Below, in pieces: positions 1-9,767 of a DNA stretch of 64,000 bases. Below the pieces are notes generated by a model. It was not told the origin of the DNA. It saw only the letters and a program-made list of their open reading frames with translations, and searched no databases. Origin of the DNA: an uncultured Lactobacillus sp. (GTDB lineage: Bacteria > Bacillota > Bacilli > Lactobacillales > Lactobacillaceae); contig CAJLBJ010000001.1 of the NCBI GenBank assembly GCA_905204935.1, forward strand, positions 62,001-126,000. The letters are read 5' to 3'. The position numbers were made by a program, and so were the translations under genes. Position 1 is the first letter of the stretch. Each line of letters opens with the position of its first letter.

Positions 1-308
1 ACAGTTGGTATCTTAGGTGATTTATTTAATAAGACTTCATCTTCTCCCATCACCTTGATTAATTCTTCATTAACAATTTTGACAATTTGTTGCGCAGGCG
101 TCAAACTTTCTAAAACTTCTGCACCCACAGCTCTTGTCCGAACATTTTTAACAAAATCCTTAACTACGCCAAAATTAACATCGGCTTCAAGCAAAGCCAA
201 GCGAATTTCACGCATGACCTCTTTGACATCATTTTCACTAATTTTGCCTTTGCGGCGTAACTTACCTATCGCATTTTGTAAGCGTTCAGTTAATCCTTCA
301 AATGCCAT
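1..308 (-). CDS. ffh: Signal recognition particle protein Ffh, N-terminal part (cut by window edge)
   Basis: This is the start of the SRP GTPase, which binds signal sequences of nascent membrane and secreted proteins together with 4.5S/6S RNA and docks with FtsY. About 102 codons are visible, covering the helical N domain; the stretch RLQNAIGKLRRKGKIS followed by EVMREIRLALLEADVNF is typical of Ffh. The GTPase and M domains lie beyond the left edge. The ATG at 308 follows the ylxM stop by 11 bases with a TTAGGTG ribosome site. It is the last visible gene of the rnc-smc-ftsY-ylxM-ffh unit, and its grouping with ylxM and ftsY, its receptor, supports the call. Confidence 0.95.
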   Translation of the reverse strand, partial: MAFEGLTERLQNAIGKLRRKGKISENDVKEVMREIRLALLEADVNFGVVKDFVKNVRTRAVGAEVLESLTPAQQIVKIVNEELIKVMGEDEVLLNKSPKIPT

Positions 309-319
309 TATAACTGCAC

Positions 320-664
320 CTAACTTTCATCTTCTAGATTTTCAAGCTCCTCTATCAAATCAAGTAAATCTTGATCTTTAGGATATTTAACCTGTACATA
401 TTCATAGATCTTATCAATTTTTTCAGATTGTTTAGCAAACGTTGCATATAAATGGAGTTTTTGTTCATACTCTTCTAAAATTTTTTCCGTTCGCCGAATA
501 TTATCATAAACTGCTTGACGTGATACATCGTAATTTTCTGCAATTTCTCCTAAAGAGTAATCATCGCGATAATACAATGCGATATATGTCATTTGTTTTT
601 CAGTCAACAAAGGTTCATAAAATTCAAATAACGCATTGATTCGATTCGTCTTTTCGATTGCCAT
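320..664 (-). CDS. ylxM: YlxM family DNA-binding protein (UPF0122)
   Basis: A 114-residue protein of the YlxM family, a small helix-turn-helix protein encoded next to ffh in Firmicutes and reported in streptococci to influence SRP activity. A sigma-region-4-like helix-turn-helix is visible around residues 35-60 ([18 protein letters not shown]), followed by a charged coiled-coil tail. I chose the ATG at 664 instead of the TTG just upstream, because the TAGGA of the ftsY stop region gives it usable spacing. It lies between ftsY and ffh with gaps of 11 bases on each side. Family assignment is firm; the molecular role is less certain. Confidence 0.93.
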   Translation of the reverse strand: MAIEKTNRINALFEFYEPLLTEKQMTYIALYYRDDYSLGEIAENYDVSRQAVYDNIRRTEKILEEYEQKLHLYATFAKQSEKIDKIYEYVQVKYPKDQDLLDLIEELENLEDES

Positions 665-675
665 CAACTCACGTC

Positions 676-1926
676 CTAATCTTTTTTAGGGGTAACTAAC
701 CCCTTAAACAAGCCATAAACAAAGTCTTCAGCATTAAAGTCACGTAAATCATCCATTCCTTCACCTAACCCGACTAATTTAACCGGCAAGTGTAATTCAT
801 TACGAATAGCCAAGACAATTCCCCCACGTGCAGTACCATCAAGTTTGGTCAACACGATTCCCGTTACATCGGTAACTTCTTTAAATTGTTTAGCTTGTGT
901 CAATGCATTTTGACCAGTTGTTGCATCAAGCGCCAATAAAACTTCATGTGGCGCATCTGGAATTTCTTTTTGCAAAATCCGTTTAATCTTAGCTAACTCA
1001 TTCATTAAATTAACTTTATTTTGTAAACGTCCAGCAGTATCAACTAATAAGATATCGTAATTTTCCGCTTTAGCCTTCTTGATAGCGTCAAAGGCAACAG
1101 CAGCTGGATCGCTTTTTTCTGGCTTTTGAACAACTTCTACTGAGACTCTTTCGCCCCATTTAGCCAACTGTTGAATAGCCCCTGCTCTAAAAGTATCACA
1201 TGCTGCTAATAAAACTTTTTTGCCTTGCATATTATAACGATGAGCTAGTTTACCAATTGTAGTCGTCTTGCCGACACCATTAACACCAACAAATAAAATA
1301 ACTGTTGGCCCTTGTTTGGCAAAATGCAGACTGTTATCTTCATTTTGTCCTTCTTCTTCATACATATCAACTAACTTTTCAATAATTGCATCAGAAACAT
1401 CAGCCTTGGACTTAGCATTTCTTAACTTAACTTCTGCACGTAATTGTTCACTAATATTCATTGCAGTTTCAAAGCCAACATCAGCTTCAATCAAAGTTTC
1501 TTCTAACTCTTCGAAAAAGTCTTCATCAACAGATCTGAAATTGGCCAATAAAGCATTAATCTTAGCCCCAAAGCCTTGGCGTGACTTTTCTAAACCTTTA
1601 TCATAGTGTTTAGCTTCGTCAACATTTGCTTGGCTATTTAATTCATTTACATTTTGAATTTCAATTTCTTGGTTATCTGCTTGTAAATTATTTTCAGCAT
1701 CTGCTATTTCACTTACTGATTGATCAATCGTTTCATCTTCAACTACTTGACTTGGTTCAGTTGAGTCAAGTTCTACTTTTTCACTAGCTTCATCAACTAC
1801 AGGCGTTTCGTTTTCTTCAACCTCTTTTTCTTGTAGCTCAGCTTGTTTTTCGTCTTCTTGTTTGACTTTTAGTTCTTCTTCTGGTTGAGCGCTAAATGCA
1901 CGCCGCAACTTATCAAAAAGTCCCAT
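676..1926 (-). CDS. ftsY: Signal recognition particle receptor FtsY
   Basis: A 416-residue SRP receptor GTPase that docks ribosome-SRP complexes at the membrane. Residues 1-110 form an acidic, Glu/Asp/Gln-rich, low-complexity A domain preceded by a short basic start ([11 protein letters not shown]) that may touch the membrane. The NG domain follows, with the P-loop GVNGVGKT at 214-221, DTFRAGA, DTAGRL and [10 protein letters not shown] motifs. All GTPase motifs are intact. The gene sits 54 bases after smc and just before ylxM and ffh, the usual Firmicutes order. The A domain is the only variable part. Confidence 0.97.
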   Translation of the reverse strand: MGLFDKLRRAFSAQPEEELKVKQEDEKQAELQEKEVEENETPVVDEASEKVELDSTEPSQVVEDETIDQSVSEIADAENNLQADNQEIEIQNVNELNSQANVDEAKHYDKGLEKSRQGFGAKINALLANFRSVDEDFFEELEETLIEADVGFETAMNISEQLRAEVKLRNAKSKADVSDAIIEKLVDMYEEEGQNEDNSLHFAKQGPTVILFVGVNGVGKTTTIGKLAHRYNMQGKKVLLAACDTFRAGAIQQLAKWGERVSVEVVQKPEKSDPAAVAFDAIKKAKAENYDILLVDTAGRLQNKVNLMNELAKIKRILQKEIPDAPHEVLLALDATTGQNALTQAKQFKEVTDVTGIVLTKLDGTARGGIVLAIRNELHLPVKLVGLGEGMDDLRDFNAEDFVYGLFKGLVTPKKD

Positions 1927-1980
1927 TAATATCTTCCCTTCATCTGATTAAACTATATGCTTATTTTACCAAATCATCAT

Positions 1981-4900
1981 CTAAATTACATCATCCAATG
2001 CAACAGAAACCATTTGTGAGACGCCTGATTCTTGCATCGTTACGCCATATAAAACATCTGCATTCATCATCGTTCCTTTACGATGGGTAATCACAATGAA
2101 TTGTGTTTGATCATCAAAATGACGCAAATACCGTGCATAGCGAGCTACATTAGCATCATCTAATGCTGCTTCAGCTTCATCCAAAACTACAAACGGAACA
2201 GGTCGCACCTTTAAAATAGCAAATAATAAGGTAATAGCTGTTAGCGAGCGTTCTCCTCCCGATAGCAAACTAAGCTGTTGGGCTTTTTTACCCGGTGGTT
2301 GTGCCGTTATTTCAATTCCCGTATTCAATAAATCATTAGGCTCAGTCAAACTCAAATACGCTTGACCTCCACCAAACATTTTAGGAAAAATCTGAGCAAA
2401 AGCAGCCGCAACTTGAGCAAAGGTTTGTTTAAATCTTAGTTTAACTTCTTCATCCATTTCATTCATGCTTTGTAAAAGTTGTTCCTTAGCAGCCAACAAA
2501 TCTGCTTGTTGTTGACTTAAAAAGTCATAGCGTTGACTTATACGCTCATATTCACTAATCGCTCCTAAGTTAACTTCGCCCAACTCTTCGATTCCTAACT
2601 TGAGCAACTTCAACTTTCTTTCAATTATTTGACGATTCGTTTCGCGTTCTTGTTGCTTTGCTGCTTCAAATGTTAAACCATACTTTTGAGCTAAATCGTT
2701 TAAATATCCATCTAATAAAGTCGTTTGTTTAGCCTCTTTGACACTTAAACTCCTTTGTTGATCATAAATTGTGTGTTGCAGCTGTGTTACTCTATCCAAT
2801 TGTTCTTTAGCTTCTTTAGCTGCCTGACTCAATTGAAGTCTTTGTTCTTGAAGCTTAGTAATTTTCACAGTTAGCTCTTGGGCTTGTTTTACCATTAAAG
2901 CTTGTTTGCGTTGTAAATCTTCAACAGTTTGTTCATCTTGCTTTGTGTTATTTTGTAATTGACGCAAATTAACCTGAGCTTTTTGAATAACTTCTAATAC
3001 ACGTAAACTTTGATTTTTTACCTCATTTAACTGTAATTGTTTGGCTTGCAAACGTTCAGCTACTACTGCTTGTTGTTGTTTTGTTTGTGAAACAACATCC
3101 AGATAATCTTGCTTTAGTGCTTGCACATTTTTTAGATAATCTTGCTTGGTTGCTTGCTTAACTTGTAATTTCTGTAATTTATGTGAAAGTTTGGCTTTTT
3201 GACTAATTAGATCATTTTCTTGTGTTACAAAATTTTTTGTCGCCTGTTTTGCAGTTTGAATAGTTTCTTGTAACTCATTAAATCTTTCTTGTTGATGTTT
3301 TACTTGTAAATGATAAACATCAACTTGCTTTTGGATTTGATTACGAGTATGCATTAATTCAGCCAAAGTTTTTTCAACTTCTTTTAGCTGTTGTTCAATT
3401 TGTTGTAAACGAGTATTAGTTTTTGTTCCCATCTGTTCAAGTGCAGTTAGTTTTTGTTGCATCACTTCAATATCTTGAGCCAATTTAGTAACTTGTTGCT
3501 TTTGCTCTAACAACCCTAATTTTTGTTGCTTATTAGCACCACCGCTTAAAGCACCACCTGCATTTACTACATCTCCATCTAACGTTACTATCTTAACACT
3601 ATAATTAAGTTGGCGTGCAATTTGCACAGCAGCATCTAAATCCTTAGCTAAGACGGTCGCTCCTAACAAATACTCAAGGACTCTTTGATTTTCTTTAGAA
3701 ACTTTCACTAACTGAGCACCAACACCTAATCCGCCTGGATGTTTAGCAACTATTTCTTGCTGTTGAGCACTTAAAAAACGCGGTTTAACCGTATTTTGTG
3801 GTAAAAATGTCGCACGCCCTAAACGTTGTTTGTTTAAGTAAGCAATCGCTTGTTTTGCTGCATTTTCATCTTTTGTAACAATATTTTGTAACTGTGTTCC
3901 TAAAGCTGTTTCGATAGCTTTAGCATAGTCTCCAGGTACATCTAACAATTTCGCAACCGCATCTACAATTCCAGGAAGCTGTTGTTTAGCCTGCAATACC
4001 CCTTTAACGCCTTGATAATAGCCATCATAGCTTTCTGCAATATTTTCAAGTGTCTCATGTTTAGTCCGAGCTCGCTGTAAAATTTCACTTGCTTGATACC
4101 AACTTTTGGTTTGTTGTGCCTTTAATCTTTTTAATTCGTCTTGTTTAGTTTTTAACTCATCTTGTTGCAATGTTTTCGTTGCTATTTTTTCATCGATTAA
4201 CGCCAACTCTTCATTTTGCTTAGCTAATAAATTTTCGCTTTGCAAAAGCTCTTGTTGTAAACTTGCTGTTTGTTGAGCCGTTTGATCTTGTTGTTGACTT
4301 GCTCGCTGTTGTTCTTGTTGCAAATATTGCGTTTGACTTTGTAACTTAGCTTGTTGTTGTAAAATTTCTACAATTCCTTGATTTATTTGTGCAATTTGTT
4401 GCTCTAATTCTTCTGGTTGTACCTGCTTAGTTTGCTTAATTTCTTCGATTTTAACAGCTAAATCATCTTGGGTTTGCTTAGCTGTTAAAACTTCTGCTTG
4501 TAAACTAGCTTCTTGTTGTCTTAAATCGGCTAACAATTCCTCGTTAGTTGTGATTTGGTTTGTTAGCTCTTTTGTTCTAGTTGCTTGAAACTCTTGTTCT
4601 TGCAAGCTCATATCATGCTGACCTGCTAAACGTTCTTGTTGTTTAGTTGTTTCAATTAATTTAGCCTGCAAATCATCTAATTTTTGCTGATTATCTTGTT
4701 GCTGTTGCTCGATTTCTTGACTTTGCTTAGCTTGTTTTTTAGCTTGACTAACTTGCTTTTGCAAAATAGCTGCTAATTGCTTAAGCTGAACTTGTAGTTG
4801 TTCTTTTTGTTGATTTTTTTCTTCTATTTCTAAAACTAAATAGCTTAAATCATAATAATCTAGTTGCTTTTTTTGCTCTAAGTAATCACGCGCAATACTT

Positions 4901-5526
4901 GCTTGTTGTTCTAAAGGTTCTTTTTGTTGATATAATTCAGTAATAATATCAGAAACTCGATCCAAGTGATCGCTTGTCTCAGCTAATTTTTGTGTTGCCT
5001 TTTGTTTTTCATTTTTATATTTCAAAACCCCTGCAGTTTCTTCAATCAGCGCACGTCTTTCTTGAGGCTTACTATTAAAAATAGCTTCAACCTTACCTTG
5101 AGAGATAATAGAAAAAGATTCTTTTCCTAAGCCAGTATCCATAAACATCTCTAAAATATCCCGTAAGCGAACATTTTTTTGATTCAACAAAAATTCACTT
5201 TCACCATCACGATAGATTCTACGTGTAATCATCAAATCTGCTGGTTGGTTTTTTAAAAAACCATCACTGTTATCCAACTCTAAGACAACTTCTGCTCGAT
5301 TAAGCGGTGATCGATTTTGTGCTCCAACAAAAATTACATCAGACATCTTTCCACCACGCAATCCTTTAGCTGATTGCTCACCTAAAACCCAACGCAACGC
5401 TTCAATAATGTTACTTTTACCACTACCGTTTGGTCCTACAACACCTGTTATCCCAGGACGAAACTCAATTTTGGTCTTATCTGCAAATGATTTAAAGCCA
5501 TATAATGTTAATGATTTTAATTGCAC
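1981..5526 (-). CDS. smc: Chromosome segregation protein SMC
   Basis: A 1181-residue structural maintenance of chromosomes ATPase, the core of the SMC-ScpAB condensin. The N-terminal head carries the P-loop GPNGSGKSN at about 31-39. Long glutamine-rich coiled coils flank a hinge at about 515-650 that includes the GGALSGGAN stretch. The C-terminal head has the signature LSGGERSLTAI and the Walker B region VVLDEAEAALDD. Length is normal for the family. The start is a GTG at 5526. The only strong Shine-Dalgarno, AAAGGAGG, lies about 30 bases upstream and is separated from the GTG by a small hairpin (described separately). Its upstream neighbour is rnc, as in many Firmicutes. Confidence 0.97.
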   Translation of the reverse strand: MQLKSLTLYGFKSFADKTKIEFRPGITGVVGPNGSGKSNIIEALRWVLGEQSAKGLRGGKMSDVIFVGAQNRSPLNRAEVVLELDNSDGFLKNQPADLMITRRIYRDGESEFLLNQKNVRLRDILEMFMDTGLGKESFSIISQGKVEAIFNSKPQERRALIEETAGVLKYKNEKQKATQKLAETSDHLDRVSDIITELYQQKEPLEQQASIARDYLEQKKQLDYYDLSYLVLEIEEKNQQKEQLQVQLKQLAAILQKQVSQAKKQAKQSQEIEQQQQDNQQKLDDLQAKLIETTKQQERLAGQHDMSLQEQEFQATRTKELTNQITTNEELLADLRQQEASLQAEVLTAKQTQDDLAVKIEEIKQTKQVQPEELEQQIAQINQGIVEILQQQAKLQSQTQYLQQEQQRASQQQDQTAQQTASLQQELLQSENLLAKQNEELALIDEKIATKTLQQDELKTKQDELKRLKAQQTKSWYQASEILQRARTKHETLENIAESYDGYYQGVKGVLQAKQQLPGIVDAVAKLLDVPGDYAKAIETALGTQLQNIVTKDENAAKQAIAYLNKQRLGRATFLPQNTVKPRFLSAQQQEIVAKHPGGLGVGAQLVKVSKENQRVLEYLLGATVLAKDLDAAVQIARQLNYSVKIVTLDGDVVNAGGALSGGANKQQKLGLLEQKQQVTKLAQDIEVMQQKLTALEQMGTKTNTRLQQIEQQLKEVEKTLAELMHTRNQIQKQVDVYHLQVKHQQERFNELQETIQTAKQATKNFVTQENDLISQKAKLSHKLQKLQVKQATKQDYLKNVQALKQDYLDVVSQTKQQQAVVAERLQAKQLQLNEVKNQSLRVLEVIQKAQVNLRQLQNNTKQDEQTVEDLQRKQALMVKQAQELTVKITKLQEQRLQLSQAAKEAKEQLDRVTQLQHTIYDQQRSLSVKEAKQTTLLDGYLNDLAQKYGLTFEAAKQQERETNRQIIERKLKLLKLGIEELGEVNLGAISEYERISQRYDFLSQQQADLLAAKEQLLQSMNEMDEEVKLRFKQTFAQVAAAFAQIFPKMFGGGQAYLSLTEPNDLLNTGIEITAQPPGKKAQQLSLLSGGERSLTAITLLFAILKVRPVPFVVLDEAEAALDDANVARYARYLRHFDDQTQFIVITHRKGTMMNADVLYGVTMQESGVSQMVSVALDDVI

Positions 5527-5535
5527 CTTTGTTTA

Positions 5536-5564
5536 CCGTTATCGATTAAACGGCTACCTCCTTT
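5536..5564 (-). promoter_or_regulatory. smc ribosome binding site with a hairpin between SD and GTG start
   Basis: Directly after the rnc stop the minus strand reads AAAGGAGG (5557-5564), a near-perfect Shine-Dalgarno. The smc GTG is at 5526, 30 bases further on, and a TAA stop in the smc frame lies four codons before the GTG, so no upstream start is possible. The spacer contains CCGTT-taatcgat-AACGG (5536-5553), which could fold and bring the site to an effective distance of about 12 bases. That folding is inference. The alternative is weak initiation from the AAAGG that overlaps the GTG. Confidence 0.5.
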
Positions 5565-6257
5565 CTATCCACGTAATTTTTTTAAAGCAGCCAAAGCAGC
5601 CATTTGTTCAGCGGCTTTTTTAGCTGAACCAGTTCCTTGACCTAGTTCTTGTCCATTAGCAAAAACGGCCATTCGGTATAATTTAGCATTATCAGGCCCT
5701 TCTTGTGAAAGCATTTGATATTGAATTTTACAATCTCCATTTTGTTGTAAGTATTCTTGTAGTTCAGTCTTGTGATCAAACAAATGATCAAACCATCCCA
5801 TATCTAATTTAGGAAAAATAACTTTTGAGATAAATTTAACTACACAATCCTTACCTTGATCTAAGTATAACGCTCCAATAAATGCTTCGAAAATATCACA
5901 CAATAAAGAGGCACGTTGGCGCGCATTAGCCTTTTCTTCGCCTTTACCTAAAAGAATATATTCATCAAAATGACATTCCTTTGCAAAACGACTAAAACTA
6001 TCTTCACATACCATCGCAGCACGTAAACGCGATAGCTTCCCTTCAGGCAAGGTTGGATAACGTGCAAATAAGTATTCTGAAACGCATAATTGCATAACAG
6101 CGTCGCCTAAAAACTCAATTCGCTCATAATATTTAAGGCCATCTTTAGGATGTTCATTAACATATGAAGCATGCGTAAATGCTTCAGCTAGTAAGTCTTC
6201 ACGTTTAAAATCTATTCCAAATTCAGTAAGTAAGTAATTTTTTAATCCGGTTAACAC
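5565..6257 (-). CDS. rnc: Ribonuclease III
   Basis: A 230-residue double-strand-specific endoribonuclease that processes rRNA precursors and structured mRNAs. The catalytic domain shows the signature ERIEFLGDAVMQL near residues 45-57 and the second acidic site DIFEAFIGALYLDQG. A C-terminal double-stranded-RNA-binding domain runs from about residue 155 and ends with GSAKKAAEQMAALAAL. The start is a GTG at 6257 behind a clear AAGGAG. It is the first gene after the acpP terminator and has its own extended -10 promoter, so it heads the rnc-smc-ftsY-ylxM-ffh unit. Confidence 0.97.
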   Translation of the reverse strand: MLTGLKNYLLTEFGIDFKREDLLAEAFTHASYVNEHPKDGLKYYERIEFLGDAVMQLCVSEYLFARYPTLPEGKLSRLRAAMVCEDSFSRFAKECHFDEYILLGKGEEKANARQRASLLCDIFEAFIGALYLDQGKDCVVKFISKVIFPKLDMGWFDHLFDHKTELQEYLQQNGDCKIQYQMLSQEGPDNAKLYRMAVFANGQELGQGTGSAKKAAEQMAALAALKKLRG

Positions 6258-6292
6258 AGTTTTTTCTCCTTAAATTTGTATGCATTCTCTTA

Positions 6293-6301
6293 ATTATAAC
6301 A
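6293..6301 (-). promoter_or_regulatory. Extended -10 promoter for the rnc operon
   Basis: On the minus strand the sequence reads TGTTATAAT, a perfect extended -10 element, about 36 bases before the rnc GTG and immediately after the acpP terminator U-tract. I see no good -35 hexamer, which is acceptable for extended -10 promoters. Confidence 0.55.
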
Positions 6302-6306
6302 AAAAA

Positions 6307-6327
6307 GCCGGCCTTTAACATGCCAGC
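6307..6327 (-). terminator. Intrinsic terminator after acpP
   Basis: On the minus strand GCTGGC-atgttaaag-GCCGGC forms a 6-bp stem with one wobble pair, followed by TTTTTT. It lies 9 bases after the acpP stop. Confidence 0.8.
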
Positions 6328-6335
6328 TACAAATT

Positions 6336-6575
6336 TTATTGATGATTTGCAATATATTCAACTGCTTGTCCGACAGTTGTTAACTTTTCTGCATCTTCAT
6401 CAGAAATTTCTGAACCAAAGATATCTTCCAATTCAAGTACAAATTCAACAATATCAATTGAATCTGCTTTTAAATCTTCTTGGAAGTTTGTTTCGTTGGT
6501 AACACTGTCTGCTGCAACATTGAACTTTTCTTCAATTAAATTGGCAATTTTTGCAAAAATCTCATTTTCTGTCAT
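6336..6575 (-). CDS. acpP: Acyl carrier protein
   Basis: A 79-residue acidic carrier protein of type II fatty acid synthesis. The phosphopantetheine attachment serine is Ser39 in LKADSIDIVEF. The rest is the usual four-helix, Glu/Asp-rich carrier fold. It lies downstream of plsX, whose product uses acyl-ACP, a common pairing. It has its own promoter and terminator, which allows higher expression than its neighbours. Confidence 0.96.
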   Translation of the reverse strand: MTENEIFAKIANLIEEKFNVAADSVTNETNFQEDLKADSIDIVEFVLELEDIFGSEISDEDAEKLTTVGQAVEYIANHQ

Positions 6576-6605
6576 GAAACATCCCTCACACTTCTTAATA
6601 CAAAC

Positions 6606-6634
6606 ATTCTAATATTTTCTTACATTGTTGTCTA
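6606..6634 (-). promoter_or_regulatory. Promoter of acpP
   Basis: Minus-strand TAGACA (6629-6634) and TAGAAT (6606-6611) are separated by 17 bases; each hexamer matches consensus at five of six positions. It lies between the plsX stop and the acpP start. Confidence 0.6.
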
Positions 6635-6640
6635 GTTTAA

Positions 6641-7651
6641 CTAATCGTTTTTGACTTGTTGTTTTTCAAAATATTCTTGGAAATTAGGCAACATTTGTCC
6701 ATTAATCATTTCTCTGATTTGTTTAACTGTATAATATACTGTTTTAGCATCACTAGAACCATGAGCTTTAACAACTGGTGCTTTAGCTCCTAACAAAACA
6801 GCCCCACCATATTGTGACTGATCCATTTTACTTTTAATCTTGCTCAAACTTGGTTTTAAAAGCAAGGCTCCTATTTTACCTTTAAGCCCAGCACTTAAAA
6901 TACTTTCTTTTAGAAGCTTCATTACTGCTAACGCCGTACCTTCAATTGCCTTTAACACCGCATTACCAGTAAAACCATCGGCTATTACAACATCACAAAC
7001 TCCATTCATCAAGTCACGTGATTCGACATTACCAACAAAATTAATCGTTTCATCTTGTGCAATCAACTGATGTGCTTCAAGTGTAAGTTTACTTCCTTTA
7101 TGTGGTTCGGTACCATTATTTAATAAACCAATGCGTGGATTTCTTAAGCCACGTACACTTTCTGCATAGTATTTTCCTAATAAAGCATATTGATATAAAT
7201 GTTCGGGCTTGCTATCAGCGTTTGCACCACTATCAAGCAAATTAAATGTCGCATTTTTTCCTGAAATAACAGGAAGTGTCGATAATAAACCTGGTCGTGC
7301 AATTCCTTTAATTCGGCCTACAATCAACAAACCACAAGCTAATAAAGCACCAGTATTACCACATGAAAACAATGCATCTGCTTGACCTTGCTTAACTGCA
7401 TTAGCCGCCATCACTAACGATGATGTTTTTTTAGTCCGAATAGCTTTAACAGGTTCATCGTTCATATCAATCACTTCATCTGATTGGATTAAAGTGATTC
7501 GTTGACTATCTTTCAACACTTCTTTGATTTTTGCTTGATCTCCAAACAATAAAAACTCAACATCTTTAAATTCATCTCGGGCTAACTCAACACCTGCTAC
7601 CACACTAGCTGGTGCATTATCTCCACCCATTGCATCCACCGCAATCTTCAC
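6641..7651 (-). CDS. plsX: Phosphate acyltransferase PlsX
   Basis: A 336-residue acyl-ACP:phosphate acyltransferase that makes acyl-phosphate for PlsY in the first step of phosphatidic acid synthesis. The N terminus [14 protein letters not shown] is the family hallmark; further conserved stretches are [13 protein letters not shown] and [11 protein letters not shown] place the start at the GTG at 7651, behind AAAGGAAGG. A TTG at 7672 would add seven residues but overlaps that ribosome site. It follows recG directly and precedes acpP. Length is normal. Confidence 0.96.
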   Translation of the reverse strand: MKIAVDAMGGDNAPASVVAGVELARDEFKDVEFLLFGDQAKIKEVLKDSQRITLIQSDEVIDMNDEPVKAIRTKKTSSLVMAANAVKQGQADALFSCGNTGALLACGLLIVGRIKGIARPGLLSTLPVISGKNATFNLLDSGANADSKPEHLYQYALLGKYYAESVRGLRNPRIGLLNNGTEPHKGSKLTLEAHQLIAQDETINFVGNVESRDLMNGVCDVVIADGFTGNAVLKAIEGTALAVMKLLKESILSAGLKGKIGALLLKPSLSKIKSKMDQSQYGGAVLLGAKAPVVKAHGSSDAKTVYYTVKQIREMINGQMLPNFQEYFEKQQVKND

Positions 7652-7668
7652 TATTTTCCCTTCCTTTC

Positions 7669-9708
7669 TCAATCAAAACCTGCTTGCAAGCCATCAAATT
7701 CACGTAAATAACGAATTAATCCAGCATTTTTAGGATTGGTTAAAAAATCAGGCGCATTAATAAGTTCATGCGCTTCTTGCTGTGCAATTTGTAAAATCTT
7801 TAAATCCGCAATTGGATCTCCAACTCTAAATTCTGGCAAACCAGATTGCTTAGACCCTAAAACATCTCCTGGCCCTCTCAATTCCAAATCTTTTTGTGCA
7901 ATCACAAAGCCATCGTTTGTTTGAACCATCGTTTGCATTCTTTGCTTACCGTAATCATTTTTAGGATCAGCTAATAAAATACAATACGATTGATTAGCCC
8001 CTCGTCCAACACGTCCACGTAATTGATGTAACTGTGCTAAACCAAATCGATCTGCATCTAAAATTAACATCACCGTTGCATTAGCTACATCAACACCAAC
8101 TTCAATGACAGTTGTCGAAACCAAAACATCATATTCCTTGTCTTTAAAAGCTTGCATAACAGCATCTTTGTCTGCACCTTTCATTTTACCATGAAGTAGG
8201 CCGACTTTAAAATCAGGACTGAAATATTCACATAGTTTTTGATAAACCTCTTGTGCGTTTTGCAAATCCATTTGTTCCGATTCTTCAATTAACGGTGAAA
8301 CAACATAAGCTTGATGCTTGGCTTGAAGCTGCTCTTTAATTAAATTTAACGCCGCATTCAACTGTTGTTTTTTTAACCAGTTAGTCATAATAGGCTGTCG
8401 CCCATTAGGTAGTTCATCGATAATTGAAACATCCATTTCTCCATAAGTTGTTAAAGCCAAGGTACGTGGAATTGGCGTAGCTGTCATCGCTAAAACATCT
8501 GGCACACTTCCTTTAGTACGCAAGATTTTGCGTTGATTGACTCCAAAACGATGCTGTTCATCTGTGATCACCAATGCTAAATCTTTAAAAATAACATCTT
8601 TTTGAATTAATGCATGTGTCCCAATTACTATATCAACATTGCCTAACTCTAATTGTTTTAGCAACTCTTTTCTATGAGCAGTTTTGGTTGAACCAATTAA
8701 CAAAGAAACATTGACATCAAATGGAGCTAATAACTCTTGTAATTTTTGTGCATGTTGTTGTGCTAAAATTTCTGTTGGAGCCATCAAAGCTGCTTGCTTA
8801 TTAGCACTTACAGCTGCATACATTGCAATTGCTGCAATAATTGTTTTGCCTGAACCTACATCACCTTGTAATAATCGATTCATTTGATGTGGTCGCAATA
8901 AATCTGCACAAATTTCATTAACCACTCTTTTTTGTGCATTGGTTAATTCAAAAGGCAAAGCTTTGATAAATTCTTTAACCTTCTTTAAATCATATTTAAT
9001 TGTTTGCCCTGCTTGTGTACGATCATTTTTCTTAAGTTGCTGAATAGCCGCTTGAAAGCAAAAAAATTCCTCAAATATAGCTGAGCGACGCGCCTTATCA
9101 GCATCTTTTTTACTTGCAGGAAAATGCATATCATGAATCATTTTTTGTCTTTTTTCCAACCGATATTTAAGCTGTAAATCAGCTGGAATTACATCTTCAA
9201 TCACATCTTGATATTGCTCATACGCATTTGTTACTAAACTTTTGATTGTATTGGCTTTAATTTCTTTATTTGCACGATACACTCCTGCAAAATCATCCGA
9301 ATGTTGTTGCCCTAAAATTTTAATAGCCGTCAAACTTTGTCTTTTGATATCGTATTTGCCATAAATTGCAATTTCATTACCGTTTATTAACTGCTCTTTT
9401 AAATATGGTTGATTAAAAAAAGTCACCATGATAACATCGTGTTCAATCAGCATCCGAAAAGTCAACCGACTCTTGTAACGACCAAAACGCGCTAAAACAG
9501 GTTCTGTGATAATCATCCCTTTTAAAACTACCTTTTCTTGATCAGCAATTTCATTTAATTGTTTAACAATTAAATCATCATAGCGAAATGGGTAATATGT
9601 CAACAAATCCTGAATATTGTCAATACCTAATTTATTTAAAATTTGTACTTTTTTAGGTCCTACTCCTTTAAGCAGGCTGACTGGATCTGCTAAAGTCTTA
9701 GTTACCAT
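7669..9708 (-). CDS. recG: ATP-dependent DNA helicase RecG
   Basis: A 679-residue superfamily 2 helicase that remodels stalled forks and branched DNA. An N-terminal wedge/OB domain covers roughly residues 50-170. The motor domains show GDVGSGKT (motif I), TDEQHRFGV (motif II, DEQH), MTATPIPRT, and [10 protein letters not shown] (motif VI). Length and motifs are complete. The ATG lies 59 bases after fakA, and the space is largely taken up by a terminator, so recG may depend on readthrough. It overlaps or abuts plsX downstream. Confidence 0.97.
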   Translation of the reverse strand: MVTKTLADPVSLLKGVGPKKVQILNKLGIDNIQDLLTYYPFRYDDLIVKQLNEIADQEKVVLKGMIITEPVLARFGRYKSRLTFRMLIEHDVIMVTFFNQPYLKEQLINGNEIAIYGKYDIKRQSLTAIKILGQQHSDDFAGVYRANKEIKANTIKSLVTNAYEQYQDVIEDVIPADLQLKYRLEKRQKMIHDMHFPASKKDADKARRSAIFEEFFCFQAAIQQLKKNDRTQAGQTIKYDLKKVKEFIKALPFELTNAQKRVVNEICADLLRPHQMNRLLQGDVGSGKTIIAAIAMYAAVSANKQAALMAPTEILAQQHAQKLQELLAPFDVNVSLLIGSTKTAHRKELLKQLELGNVDIVIGTHALIQKDVIFKDLALVITDEQHRFGVNQRKILRTKGSVPDVLAMTATPIPRTLALTTYGEMDVSIIDELPNGRQPIMTNWLKKQQLNAALNLIKEQLQAKHQAYVVSPLIEESEQMDLQNAQEVYQKLCEYFSPDFKVGLLHGKMKGADKDAVMQAFKDKEYDVLVSTTVIEVGVDVANATVMLILDADRFGLAQLHQLRGRVGRGANQSYCILLADPKNDYGKQRMQTMVQTNDGFVIAQKDLELRGPGDVLGSKQSGLPEFRVGDPIADLKILQIAQQEAHELINAPDFLTNPKNAGLIRYLREFDGLQAGFD

Positions 9709-9732
9709 AGCGACTCCTTTCTCATGAAAAAA

Positions 9733-9761
9733 GCCGGCCGTTTCTCAAAGAACCGACCAGC
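9733..9761 (-). terminator. Intrinsic terminator or attenuator between fakA and recG
   Basis: On the minus strand GCTGGTCG and CGGCCGGC form an 8-bp stem with two wobble pairs, followed by TTTTTT. It starts 6 bases after the fakA stop. Only about 24 bases then remain before the recG ATG, too few for a normal promoter. Confidence 0.75.
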
Positions 9762-9767
9762 TCATTA

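Noticed and set aside
2600-4900. Repetitive glutamine-codon tracts that look like a DNA repeat
   Set aside because: They are the coiled-coil coding sequence of smc, rich in CAA/CAG codons, with no regular unit or spacer; not a CRISPR array or satellite.
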